Below, piece by piece: positions 53,080 through 64,000 of a DNA stretch of 64,000 nucleotides. The notes beneath the pieces were generated by a model, which was given only the letters and a program-made list of their open reading frames with translations, did not search any database and was not told the origin of the DNA. Position numbers and translations under genes: made by a program. The first letter of the stretch is position 1, and the number at the start of each line of letters is the position of its first letter. The DNA lies in NCBI GenBank assembly GCA_029204225.1, contig CM055101.1:29302975-29366974 (forward strand), read 5' to 3'. The stretch comes from Diphasiastrum complanatum (lineage: Eukaryota; Streptophyta; Lycopodiopsida; Lycopodiales; Lycopodiaceae).

Positions 53080-54205
53080 AACCTCTACTCATCATCACTT
53101 CCTCCCTCCTCACCTCCTTCATCTTGTAAGTGTACGTTGGTGTCCACATCTTCAAACTCCCCTTCACTCTCATTCATGTTATCTTCCACATTCTCTTCCA
53201 CATTTTTCACATTTTCTTCCACATCACGAACACTTGAAGTTGTAAAGCCTCTCTACAAAATAAAATCAAAGATTTAATTAAACTGAGATTAAACTTACTT
53301 GTAAACTACAAAGTAAACAATCACAAAACAATAAAGGTTAAAAATTTACGATTGGAAACAATCCATAGGATTCCATAAAAGCCTTAAGGCTGGCATATCC
53401 ATGATCGTATCCTTGTTTGTACTCCGTGGCGGTCATGTGTCTTCCAAAATCACCAAGCTACATTCAACAAAAAAACATAGTTTAGCAATAAAAACCACTA
53501 ACAATCTCACTACAAAAACAGAATCATACTAACAAATATTGCACATACAATTTGGGCCTCTAGATTGCCCCTTCCTCCCGATCCCATGTGACTTTGGCCT
53601 TGTTTTAAGAGCTTCTTGGCGGCGGCCCTACATTGTTGTTCATACTTTTGGGGATTGTTTTGCAACAATTCCTCTTTCACCTTCCTCCAATCCCTTTTGG
53701 AGCACCATCCAGACTTCGTGGGATTCCTCACGACTCTTCTCATGAATTGCCTTTTGTTTCGAATCCAAAGGCACATTGTATTCAAGGCCCAAGTCCTACT
53801 AAAAGCATTGGATTGAGGGAATTCAAAATATAAAGTCTCTATTATTTTATTTTTGTCTTCAAGCTATTGGGAGGACCAATCGCTCATGTAATCTTTACCA
53901 AAATATAAAGCAACTAAATCATGTGAACGAGCATGAACTACATTGCCACGCGTATTTTTTATAACTCCACCACATGGATTAAAATTATAATACATACTAC
54001 ACGATTCTTGGGAAGGGACATCTCTGGAAGCTCTTCTCTCGGATGATTCACCTGAAGAAGATAACACAAGATTTTTGATTCTATCCCTTTGTTGAGGAGA
54101 TAGATTCTCAAACCACTCATGATTATATTTTTTGCGCTCCTCACGAGCTCTTCTCCTAGATGGTCTCCCACTTGACCTTCCACTTGACCTAGCACTTGAA
54201 GACAT
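53080..54205 (-). pseudogene. TNP1-type (Ptta/En/Spm) transposase gene, nearly complete
   Basis: Exon 1 starts at the ATG at 54205 (MSSSARSSGRSSGRPSRRR), runs through WFENLSPQQRDRIKNLV, MYYNFNPCGGVIKN and GKDYMSDWSSQ, meets a TAG at 53864 and continues in frame (WALNTMCLWIRNKRQFMRRVVRNP, WRKVKEELLQNNPQKYEQQCRAAAKKL, SHMGSGGRGNLEAQIV). The GSGGR block is the Transposase_24 signature. Exon 2 (about 53460-53345) encodes LGDFGRHMTATEYKQGYDHGY. The last exon (about 53250-53085) is an acidic tail ending GGEEGGSDDE, stop TGA/TAG. Exon borders match those at 17372 and 17495. Flanking ATCCACGCG clusters on both sides suggest it is the DNA-binding protein of that element. One internal stop. Confidence 0.7.
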
Positions 54206-54544
54206 TTTATCAAAGAAAAACTTTAAAAGCTAGAAAGTAGTGGAGAATGGGAGTGAAAGAGTATTGAAGACTTTTAGATTAGAAGAGTAAGCAATGACAA
54301 GAAAGCAATAGATTAATAGTAAGCAAGAACAAGCAAGATCAACAAGCAAGATCAATAGAGCAAGCAATAGCAAGTGCAAGATCACTAGCAATGAAGAGCA
54401 ACCAAAAGCAAGCAAGCAAGATCTATAGAGCTTAGAAGAGCAAAAGTAAGCAAGAGCACTAAACACTACGTTAGAAAACCTATAAAACTTGAAAGCAAAA
54501 GAAGAGGAGAAGGAATGCTCATGGAAATGCTATTTTAATGGCGT

Positions 54545-54640
54545 TCAAGTTTCGCGTGGATTATCTACGCAGAAGTTATCCACGCATGGTAATCCACACG
54601 ATATCCACGCATGGATGTTCCACGGGTTTTTTTTTCCTCT
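54545..54640. repeat. ATCCACGCG-type repeat cluster, distal side
   Basis: GCGTGGATTATCTACGC, GTTATCCACGCATGG, TAATCCACACG, ATATCCACGCATGGATG in about 80 bp, upstream of the TNP1 ATG at 54205. Together with 52127-52300 it brackets the gene. Confidence 0.6.
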
Positions 54641-55084
54641 CTTGGCACGTGAGAGAGATCAGCTTAAATTTAAAAACATATACGAATTCAACAGATCAAA
54701 TTTTTTCAACCCTATACTTAAAAACATATATGAATTCAACAAATCATACTTTTTCTCTTGGAAACCACCACTAACAACTCTTTGCAAACAAAAAATAACA
54801 ATAGCAATGAAACTCATAAGAAATTGTCAAAATATGACACAAATTCAGTGTGTCAAATATTGACATGAAACGTGCCAATGACATGGATGCTAACGCAAAT
54901 GTCACATTAAATATTTCATTCTAATTTCACATTTTAATTCACATTAAAAATTTTATTCTAATTTCACATGTCGATCTGATTCTAGATTCACATTCCAGTC
55001 TCATTCGTAATTACCGTCATAATCTACATCACATTTTAATCTTATTCATATTTTTTTACTTTTAATCATAAAATTTTATTCTCA
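54641..55084. other. AT-rich intergenic DNA, no gene seen
   Basis: Contains a short duplicated phrase, 'aaaaacatatacgaattcaacagatca' at 54672 and its variant at 54719 (about 47 bp apart), and many 'tttcattctaatttcac' phrases (54910-54990). No coding or RNA signal. Confidence 0.5.
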
Positions 55085-55584
55085 TCTCTCTCTCTCTCTC
55101 TTTCCTGTTTATCATTTAGCTACAAATCTCTCTAAGCTAGAATCTTATACAATAATCTTTCTCTTTCTCATTACAAAATTCTTTTCACTCTTTTTTACAT
55201 CTCATTTCATAATTTCTTGCCCATGTTTTTATAAAATCCTTCACTCTAATATGATTTTTTTTATAACCTTAAACTATCTTTGTCTATTCTCACTTTCATT
55301 TTTTGTAACTTTATTCAATTCACAATCATTGTTTCATTCATAATCACTAATCTCAATCATGGTTCAATTCACAATCATGGTTTCATTCATAATCACTGAT
55401 CTCATTCAGCAACATTTACAAATCTCATCATAGTTCTTGTTCAATTCACAATCATGTATTCATTCATAATCAATAATCTCATTCACCAACATTTTATCAA
55501 CATTTACAAATCTCATCATAATTTTAATATAACACACACACAAATTCACATCTTAATATATATTGTTACTAACAAATCCATAGA

Positions 55585-55647
<63 letters not shown>

Positions 55648-56160
55648 TCTTTATCATTTAGCTACAAATCTCTCTAAGCTAGAATCTTTTACAATAATCT
55701 TTCTCTTTCTCATTACAAAATTCTTTTCACTCTTTTTTACATCTCATTTGATAATTTCTTGCCCATGTTTTTATAAAATCCTTCACTCTAATACGATTTT
55801 TTTTATAACCTTAAACTATCTTTGTCTATTCTCACTTTCATTTTTTGTAACTTTATTCGATTCACAATTTTTGTTTCATTCATAATCACTAATCTCAATC
55901 ATAGTTCAATTCACAATCATGGTTTCATTTATAATCACTAATCTCATTCGGCAACATTTACAAATCTCATCATAGATCTTGTTCAATTCACAATCATGTA
56001 TTCATTCATAATCAATAATCTCATTCACCAACATTTTATCAACATTTACAAATCTCATCATAATTTTAATAACACACACGCACACACAAATTCACATCTT
56101 AATCACACATTCATATCTTCTTAAACTAAAATCTTTCAATAAATTATAGATCTCTCTCAT
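55085..56160. repeat. Tandem duplication of a unit of about 550 bp with internal (TC)n
   Basis: The stretch 'tttcct.tttatcatttagctacaaatctctctaagctagaatct' at 55101 recurs at 55642, and similarity continues to about 55560 and 56105 respectively, at roughly 95% by eye. Each copy starts with a (TC)n tract: short in the first (55085-55101) and about 56 bp in the second (55587-55643). The difference in tract length suggests slippage after duplication. Confidence 0.8.
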
Positions 56161-56190
56161 TCTTACATCCATAATTCATGATGAATGAAA

Positions 56191-56348
<158 letters not shown>

Positions 56349-56795
56349 CCCTACATCCATAATTCATGATATCACTCATAAATCTCACAAAATCCCAAGA
56401 TTTACAAACACCAAGTACTTAAAAGGTCAATCAAACACTGGACTCTTATCTTGGAGAATGAAAAATTAGATCTGAACTCTACAAAATAGACATAAAAGAA
56501 ACAAATTTATCTAAACAAACACAGATCTACAATGTACAGATTGAAGGGCATAAAAACCACTCTGAGTGTCGAAATAAGTGTTGGTATATTGTTACTAACA
56601 AATCCATAGATTTCGATGTCCTTTTTTATATCTTCAGTACCTTGTTAGCTACAAATTTTGCCCCTCGGATGCTGCTAAGAGTGCTTGAATGGTGAACGGA
56701 CAAAGAGAAAAAATAACTTGCAAAATAGAACAATCTTTTAATATACTATACGCATTAATCTACTCTATTAAAATGCAGCCAAAAGAGAGTAGCAA

Positions 56796-57547
<752 letters not shown>

Positions 57548-57984
57548 TTATAAATAGCTATAAAAATATGGGAAAATCATCTTGATGTTCTCATTTTGTA
57601 TGGAGAACTTTTCTCTTTTGATTCTATGTCCATCTCATGTGTTTATCTCATGATATCTTGACTTTCTATGTGTAGAATGTTGATTTTATGGTTTATCTAG
57701 CTTTCACACGTGTGAAATACAATATTGTACTTTATTGCTGCTATTCGTATAGGGATAGTACTAAGTCATATCTAAGTGTTTATGATCAAATCTTTGTGGA
57801 TTTCTAAGTTCTAGCATGCACAAAGTAGTGATTTCTATGTTCTAGCCATTTCTAGACATTAGAGGAGTTCTAAATCCAAAAAAGACCTTTCTAGACATTA
57901 GAGGACTTCTAAATCCTTTCTGAAATTATTGAAGAATCTAGGACTCTAAAGGAGGAACCAACTCGATTGAGTCCAACATAGGTA
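57548..57984 (+). promoter_or_regulatory. LTR-like region with TATA box and palindromic G-box upstream of a gypsy RT remnant
   Basis: TATAAATAGC at 57551 is a good TATA-box candidate. A 16-bp perfect palindrome, TTTCACACGTGTGAAA, lies at 57702-57717 with the G-box core CACGTG. A 39-bp unit 'tttctagacattagagga.ttctaaatcc' is repeated in tandem at 57849 and 57888. The position upstream of gypsy pol sequence suggests an LTR or leader remnant. Confidence 0.35.
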
Positions 57985-58990
57985 GCTAGGAATAAAATTA
58001 TTCGAATTAATTTGGTGACAGATGATGATCCAAAGTATATATTCATTGGGGCAGAATGTGATCTTGATTTTATTACGACAGCCATGGAGTTGTTGAAAAA
58101 CTATAAGGTTGTCTTTGACTGGTCTTATGATGAACTATGAGGCGTAGCAAAAGAGGTCTACCAGAATACAATTGATGCTAGACCGGTTCGGCAACAAAGA
58201 CCTTAGATGAATCCAAAGCATGTGGATCGGATTAGAGCTGCAATTGAAAAATTAGTGTGTGTGGGGTTTATTAAAATTCACCAACAGTCTTTTCAAATAG
58301 TGACGACGACGGCATTTTATGAATACTTAAAAAAATTTATGAAAATCATCTTGGACGTTTTTTGTCTATATGGGGATGATGATGATCATTTGGATTATTT
58401 GGAAAAATGTTTTCAAAGATGTTATGAATTTAAAATCAATCTTAATCTAGAAAAGTGTACTTTCTGTGTGTAGAGAGGAGTTTTATTAGGACAAATCATT
58501 TCCAAAGACGGATTGTTCATTGATCCGGCTAAGATTGAAGTCATTAAGAACATGCGTTTTTAAAAGAGCCCAAAAGAAATGCAAATAATCTTAGGAATGA
58601 TGGGCTATCATCGATGGTATATTTATGCATATGCAGATAGGACTCATATTTTGTATGAGGTCCTCAAGAAGCGAGCCGTCTATAGGGTAACTATTAACCG
58701 ATATAAGGTGTTCCGAGATTTGATTGACGTCGTCGATAAATGCACCAATATTGTGACCTCCAGACTGGAGTAAACTCTTTCATGTTCATACAAATGCACC
58801 CTAGGTAGCTGTAGGTTGTGTTTTGGGCAACCATAAGAGGAGAAGAGTTATGATCATCTTATGTATTATGCAAGCAAATTGCTGACACCTACAAAGAAAA
58901 TGTATTCTACGATAGACAGGGAAGTGTTAAGCATAATTTTTGCTCTTTGCAAATTTCATTATTTTCTATTGGACAATAAAAGATATTCTT
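57985..58990 (+). pseudogene. Ty3/gypsy reverse transcriptase and RNase H remnant
   Basis: Reads TAMELLKNYKVVFDWSYDEL, then QNTIDARPVRQQRP-NPKHVDRIRAAIEKLVCVGFIK (gypsy RT start), jumps by deletion to MKIILDVFCLYGDDDDHLDYLEKCF, where the catalytic box reads Y-G-D-D-D, then LNLEKCTFCV, GVLLGQIISKDGLFIDPAKIEVI and MMGYHRWYI. RNase H-like pieces (YYASKLLTPTKKMYSTIDREVLSIIFALCKFHYFL) follow to 58990. Several stops (58135, 58204, 58471, 58561 and 58771) and a deletion of the RT fingers/palm between them show it is long dead. It belongs to a different gypsy family from the palindrome element. Confidence 0.8.
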
Positions 58991-59325
58991 TACAAAAAAT
59001 AATAGGATTTCAGTTTTAAGTTTGAGATTTATGATTTCGGACTTGAATTATGGGGCAGAGGGTTAAAGTACAAGCCAAAAAAATTATGTTTTTGGGTTAT
59101 GTGGTGTATGTTGATGAATCAATTGATAACATTGGAACAAGATCTTACCTAGTTTTGAGTGACTAAATGCAATGCCAGTTAGAATGGGTCTAAATCCAAC
59201 CTTGTCTACAAATCTTCTTCCCAAAAATAGCAAACACTATATAGTTTGTTATTGACATAAAAATTTCTATCTCTAAGTTGAAATTCCAAGTTGGCCTCAA
59301 AATTGCCAAAATAACTCAACTAAGC
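58991..59325. other. No recognisable gene
   Basis: AT-rich sequence between the gypsy remnant and the copia integrase fragment. No domain or repeat identified. Confidence 0.45.
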
Positions 59326-59837
59326 TACCTCAATTCTCAGAGATTTGCACATTCACATAGAGATCTATTCTTTCTCTCGGCCACTCCATTTTGAGATGGA
59401 AAGTAGGCACAAGAGAACTCTCTTTTGATGCCTTCAAGCTCACAAAAATCTTGAAATTTATTGGAGATATATTCACCACCTCCATCACTTTTAAGAGCTT
59501 TAATCTTGAATGAGAATTGCTTCTCTACATAAGCTTTGAAAATAAGGAAATAATCAAACACCATAGATTTAGAAGCAAGAAGATATATCCAAGTGAATCT
59601 TGTGAAATCATCAATGAAAGTAACAAAACAAGTGGCTCCTCCCTTGCTTGTAGTTGATGAGAAATGCACATCCAAGTGGATTAACTCCAAAGGATGCTTG
59701 CTTTTCATAGAAGATCTTGTAAATGGCTTTTTGTGAGATTTAGCAATAGCACAAGCCTCACAAGGCTTGATCTTCTTGGAGAATGACTTTGGCAAGCCAA
59801 TAGCTTTGGCTTCTTTGATCATAGAGAGCATGGATTT
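59326..59837 (-). pseudogene. Ty1/copia integrase fragment, target of a same-family insertion
   Basis: A 164-codon frame (59831-59337) nearly identical to the integrase of copia element E (62668-63183): CEACAIAKSHKKPFT (zinc-binding Cys pair), LIHLDVHFSS (first Asp), ALKSDGGGEYISNKF (second Asp) and SQNGVAERKNRS, where the catalytic Glu is retained. Its upstream end stops at 59837, where the 3' LTR of element E begins; its downstream end stops at 59326 for unknown reasons. It is therefore a piece of an older relative into which E jumped. Confidence 0.8.
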
Positions 59838-60646
59838 GTAGACTCTTCAATGCTCTCCACCCTTGCAAGATGCACACTTGAATGGAAAATTTGCATGAAA
59901 TTTGATGACTCAGCCTTTGTTGTTGATTTCACATGTGTGGATTGTCCACTACATGTACTTGTGATCTCCTAAGGTGTGTAGATGCACCAAGATCAAGACA
60001 AGATTGAGATTCAAGATCAATCTTAGATCCTATGGCAAAAACACACTACTACATGCATTCAACCAATTCCAACTCTCACTCACACATGTGGGAAGTATTC
60101 AAAAAATATTCTAAGTAAAAACAAGCTGCTCTCCTTAGGTAGAGAGAGAAAAACCATCATGAGCTCTCGGGTAGAGAGAGAAAGCTGGAAATCCAATAAC
60201 ACTCAAAATCCACATAATCACCAAATCAATTAGCTTCAAAATGAGGAGTACTAGTAGATCCATGAGCTACCACTATGCTCAACTATGATTGGATCACACT
60301 TTGTCACCTCTTAATCCTATTGGACCATTGATCCATGCACCTCTTAATTCTATTGGACTATATTCAAGCACACCTCAAATTCCTACTGGACCTCACATGG
60401 TTCCACCTCTAAATCCTATTGGACCTCTTAGAATTCATCAAACAAAAGCATTACACTTGTTTACACTCTAATTGGCACGAGTTTAGCCTCTTACTCTATT
60501 TTGGCTCAATAGTGGCATTACAAGTGGAAATGCATAATTTGCCATCTATGCCAAATTTGTTCCTATCAACATCCTACACCTAGATGCTTGATGTAAAAAA
60601 CATAAGACCCCTATATCTAACATAGAGAATCTTTTTCAATTCTTCA
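59838..60646 (-). repeat. 3' LTR of copia element E
   Basis: Read on the minus strand it starts TGAAGAATTG right after a purine tract (AGGAGGAATG) and ends near CATTGAAGAGTCTACA. The boundary at 59838 is set by the end of the integrase homology. Length about 809 bp. Contains three copies of a 'cctcttaatcctattggac' phrase (60306-60425). The 5' LTR lies beyond the window. Confidence 0.6.
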
Positions 60647-60666
60647 CATTCCTCCTAAAAAATTAT

Positions 60667-61868
60667 CTATGAAGATTTGAGCATTGATCTTGATATAACT
60701 CCAAGATTAGATCTATGCTTGATGAAAGCACTTTTGCTCAAAGGCTTTGTGAGTAGATCAGCAATACAAGAGGATGAGTTGACATGCTCCAAATAGATTT
60801 CTCCTCCAATAACCTTTTCTCTCACAAAATGGTGTGCCACTTCTATGTGTTGGCTTCCTTGATGCACTTTAGCTCCATTTATAACCTCTTGATCCAAAGC
60901 ACCTCTTTGATAGTTGTAGTGAGTGCTTTGTACTCGGCCTCACATGAAGAGAGAGATATAGTATCTTGCTTTTTGGAGAGCCAAGATATTAGATTGCCTC
61001 CAAGAAAGATAATGTATGCGCTAATAGACTTTCGATCCATCTTGTCACTTGCAAAGTCCGAATCCAAGTAGCCAACAATGGATAGATCCTCACTTTTATA
61101 GAGTAGACCATAATCACAAGATGAAGATACATATCTTAGAATCCTCTTGGCCATCTTCCGATGATGGATCTTAGGATCTTGCATAAATTGACTCAATTTG
61201 TGCACACAAAAACCTAGATCAGGCCTAGTAATGGTAAGCCAAATCAAAGAGCCTACAAGACTCCTAAAATGTGTGATGTCCTAAAAGGATCTTTCATCAC
61301 CTTTATTAGGATCTTTTACAATTTGCTCCATTGGAGTATCTATGCTCTTAGAATTTTCCATACGGAATTTTTTCAACATAGAGTGAGCATATGTAGATTG
61401 GCATATAAAGACATGATTTTCATAAAAATCAATTTCTAGGCCTAGGTTGTAATGTATCTCTCCTAGATCTTGCATTTTAAACTCACATCCAAGTGCTAGC
61501 TTAGTTTCATCAACTAGCTTGATACAACTTCCACAAAGAATAATGTCATCAACATAAATTAGAAGAATGACAATATTGCTATCAACAAACTTTAGATACA
61601 TGGAAGGATCATAGTCACTAAGAATAAATGCTAGTGAGATAAGAAGAGAATTATGTCTTGAATACCATGATCTTGGTGCTTGCTTGAGTCCATAAAGACT
61701 TTTGAAGAGCAAGCACACTTTGGACTCATCCTTGATGAATCCTTGAGGTTGTTCCATATAGATCTCCTCCTCAAGATAACCATTTAGAAAAGCATTGGAT
61801 ACATCTAATTGGAACACCTTCCACTTGAAGAAACAGGCAAGATAAATAAGAATTCTTATTGTCACCAT
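60667..61868 (-). pseudogene. pol: Copia element E reverse transcriptase and RNase H
   Basis: Frame 61868-61281: MVTIRILIYLACFF, QLDVSNAFLNGYLEEEIYMEQPQGF, SLYGLKQAPRSWY and catalytic LLIYVDDIILCG. A TAG at 61281 precedes RNase H in frame 61247-60879 (WLTITRPDLGFCVHKLSQFMQD, LDSDFASDKMDRKSIS, LSSCEAEYKAL). A gap of about 30 codons, between LWIKRL and the next frame, removes the usual DNxSA segment. The last frame (60897-60667) has SQHIEVAHHFVREKV and LTKPLSK. It ends 15 bp before the purine tract. Confidence 0.85.
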
Positions 61869-62650
61869 CTTTGCAACGGATGCAAGATCTCCTCATAATC
61901 AAGGCCATGGATTTGACCAAATCCCTTGGCATATAATCTTGCTTTATGCTTGTTGATGGTGCCATCATGATTGAACTTGATCCGAAATACCCACTTGCAA
62001 CCAATCACATGCTTGTTGGATGGAGGGTCCACAAGCTCCCAAGTATTGTTGGTGATCAATGCATCATACTCTTGCTTCATGGCATCATACCACTCCTTGG
62101 TGTTGAGTGCCTCTTGTACATTCTTTGGCTCTTCATGAGAGACATAAAAAACATAATTAGTGGAATCAAGATCCACTTGTTTGCCTTTGTCAAAATATGA
62201 GAGCCTCTTAGGCTCGGATCTATCTCTCATGGATTTTCTTGGTGAGAAAATCCGAGGAGAATCTTCTTCAAATCTCGACCCCATCACATCATGATTGTCT
62301 TCAAAATCAATAATTCGTGATGCATCCATAGATTTCTTGATCTCGGCCTCTTCAAAAGATGAGTGTTTATCTTCATGAAAGACATCATCTCTATTTTCAG
62401 TAACTTGAGAAGTAGAGAGTATAAAGACTCTATAGGCCTTCTTGGTGGATGAGTATCCAACCATGATCCCTTTGCATGCACTAGGATCTTCCTTCTTCCT
62501 TGTTTCCAAGGGAATATGGACAAAGCATATGCATCCAAAAACTCTAAGGTGATCAACCTTATGCTTCTTCAAATATAAGATTTCATATGGTGACTTTCCT
62601 CCAAGAGCTATATGTGGGAGCCTATTGCAAAGATAATTTGCACTCCCCAA
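61862..62650 (-). pseudogene. pol: Copia element E integrase C-terminus and RT start
   Basis: 262-codon frame: ANYLCNRLPHIALGGKSPYEI, HLRVFGCICFVHIP, the variable linker, then MKQEYDALITNNTWELVDPP, GCKWVFRIKFNHDGTINKHKARLYAKGF (RT start). One-base shifts join it to the integrase frame upstream (about 62640) and to the RT frame downstream (about 61885). Both are small indels in an otherwise well-kept gene. Confidence 0.85.
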
Positions 62651-63981
62651 AAATCTTTGGGCAAAGATGCCTCAATTCTCAGAGATTTTGCACATTCACA
62701 TAGAGATCTATTCTTTCTCTTGGCCACTCCATTTTGAGATGGAGAGTAGGCACAAGAGAACTCTCTTTTAATGCCTTCAAGCTCACAAAAATCTTGAAAT
62801 TTATTGGATATATATTCACCACCTCCATCACTTTTAAGAGCTTTAATCTTGAATGAGAATTGCTTCTCTACATAAGCTTTGAAAATAAGAAAATAATCAA
62901 ACACCATAGATTTAGAAGCAAGAAGATATATCCAAGTGAATCTTGTGAGATCATCAATGAAAGTAACAAAGAAAGTGGCTCCTCCCTTGCTTGTAGTTGA
63001 TGAGAAATGCACATCCGAGTGGATTAACTCCAAAGGATGCTTGCTTTTGATAGAAGATCTTGTAAATGGCTTTCTGTGAGATTTAGCAATAGCACAAGCC
63101 TCACAAGGCTTGATCTTCTCGGAGAATGACTTTGGCAAGCCAATAGCTTTGGCTTCTTTGATCATAGAGAGCATGGATTTGTAGTTGGGATGTCCCAACC
63201 TCCTATGCCATAATTCCTCCATAGAGAGCTTGTTCACAAGAGCAACATTACAAGCATTCACATACTTATTTGGATCTAGTTTATAGATGCCTCCAAATCT
63301 AGATCCTAATGCAAGTATCTTATCATTCTTCTTGATAGTGCAAGTATCAACATTAAATTTTACATCAAGGCCATTATCAAGCAATTGGCCAACACTAATA
63401 AGATTCTTAGTAAGCTTAGGTACATAAAGAGCTTTAGAGAGAGAAAGAACTTTAGAGGATGCAAGCTTCAAGAGAATGTTCCCTATGCCTTCAATAGGAC
63501 ATTCAAAATCATTTGTTGTGTATATTGATTTCTTGACTGTATCATAAGGTGCAATAGAAGAGAAAGAGTCCTTGGAGCTACACATATGTGAAGAGGATCC
63601 ACTATCAATATACCATAGGCCATCCTTCTTGAAAGAAGTAGATGAGAAACTAGAGACCATAAGAGATCCCTCTCCATCACTTGCAATAGTGTCTTGATTC
63701 TCATTGGTAATGTTGGCTTGCTTGAGTTGATTCTTCTTCTTGAAGCAATTGGTGGCATAATGGCCTTTCTTGCCACAATAGAAGCACTTGATCTTCTTCT
63801 TCTTGAGCTTGGATGATGAAGCATTAGAGGAATCATCTTCCCCCTCATCTTTGTCTTTGGATTTGACTTTGTCCTTGCTTGAGGATTGTTGATGTTGGTT
63901 CTTGCTCCTCCCTTTGTGCTTATCCTTGGCAAAGAGAGCTTTGCCATGATTATGAGTGAGAGAGAGCTTGTCCATCCTCAA
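62608..63981 (-). CDS. Copia element E gag-end, protease and integrase
   Basis: A 457-codon frame open at the window side. Order: Lys/Ser-rich gag tail; zinc knuckle CFYCGKKGHYATNC (complete CCHC); protease LWYIDSGSSSHM with LYVPKLTKNLISVGQ; pre-integrase LWHRRLGHPNYKS (zinc His pair) and KPCEACAIAKSH (Cys pair); integrase core with LIHSDVHFSS (Asp), FIDDLTRFTWIYLL, ALKSDGGGEYISNKF (Asp) and SQNGVAKRKNRS. In the last motif the catalytic Glu is Lys; the older fragment at 59337 has Glu there. The change is one base in a CpG. It would disable integration. Confidence 0.9.
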   Translation of the reverse strand: MRMDKLSLTHNHGKALFAKDKHKGRSKNQHQQSSSKDKVKSKDKDEGEDDSSNASSSKLKKKKIKCFYCGKKGHYATNCFKKKNQLKQANITNENQDTIASDGEGSLMVSSFSSTSFKKDGLWYIDSGSSSHMCSSKDSFSSIAPYDTVKKSIYTTNDFECPIEGIGNILLKLASSKVLSLSKALYVPKLTKNLISVGQLLDNGLDVKFNVDTCTIKKNDKILALGSRFGGIYKLDPNKYVNACNVALVNKLSMEELWHRRLGHPNYKSMLSMIKEAKAIGLPKSFSEKIKPCEACAIAKSHRKPFTRSSIKSKHPLELIHSDVHFSSTTSKGGATFFVTFIDDLTRFTWIYLLASKSMVFDYFLIFKAYVEKQFSFKIKALKSDGGGEYISNKFQDFCELEGIKREFSCAYSPSQNGVAKRKNRSLCECAKSLRIEASLPKDFWGVQIIFAIGSHI

Positions 63982-64000
63982 GAGCTTGTACTATTGTCTT

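Noticed and set aside
53505-53525. CACTACAAAAACAG as a CACTA terminus
   Set aside because: It sits at the exon 1-intron border of the TNP1-type gene, far from the subterminal clusters; probably chance.

Overview
This window is nuclear DNA from a land plant, most likely a seed plant with a large repeat-rich genome. The evidence is the mix of Ty1/copia and Ty3/gypsy LTR retrotransposons, En/Spm (CACTA) transposase genes split by GT-AG introns, primer-binding sites matching plant initiator tRNA-Met and tRNA-Asp, and very long CT/GA and TG microsatellites. I see no intact ordinary host gene, no rRNA or tRNA gene and no CRISPR array. Nearly all coding sequence is transposon-derived and broken.

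Layout. 1-2513: a small membrane-protein-like ORF (+), a decayed protein-kinase-like ORF (-) and a copia protease fragment (-). 2514-5347: a copia element (-) with one LTR, cut in its integrase where a plus-strand LTR begins. 5348-7430: that LTR, its tRNA-Met primer site, leader and gag start. 7427-7855: a second LTR/leader fragment whose relative lies inverted at 27355-27815. 7861-8297: a CACTA terminus full of GACGTC-type repeats. 8300-10080: a copia remnant whose gag (+) and protease/integrase (-) point in opposite directions. 10085-12537: a TNP2 transposase (+). 12960-14430: compound microsatellites. 14755-16100: a second TNP2 (-). 16600-17650: a TNP1-type transposase gene (+). 18820-19860: an ORF ending in a SET-like segment (+). 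20782-24830: a nearly full-length copia gag-pol pseudogene (+), which ends inside a third TNP2 gene (24757-26960, -). 26830-27345: repeated SET C-terminal motifs. 27826-29707: CACTA-type short repeats and a divergent TNP2-like transposase.

29708-52126 is the centrepiece. A gypsy element with a tRNA-Asp primer site has its LTR at 29708 and runs right. From 31910 onward, everything (protease to integrase, a 3' accessory ORF, a truncated 3' LTR, a tandem-repeat tract and a TNP1 gene) is present twice as an inverted repeat with arms of about 9.9 and 10.2 kb around a 178-bp spacer (41765-41942). The arms have diverged by several percent and carry different deletions, yet one stretch of about 1.5 kb shows no substitutions, the mark of recent gene conversion between arms. 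The gypsy pol encodes two tandem aspartic protease domains and a large 3' ORF with a coiled coil, which I cannot assign.

52127-54640: a TNP1-type gene (-) bracketed by clusters of a GTGGATAATCCACGCG-like motif. 54880-57000: duplicated AT-rich DNA and microsatellites. 57985-58990: a gypsy RT remnant (+). 59326-64000: a copia element (-) inserted into the integrase of a relative of its own family and running off the window.

The parts do not form one pathway. They record nested insertion, inverted duplication and decay. The observations best worth following up are the palindrome with its conversion tract, the tandem-protease gypsy with its accessory ORF, and the SET-like and kinase-like fragments among transposon genes.
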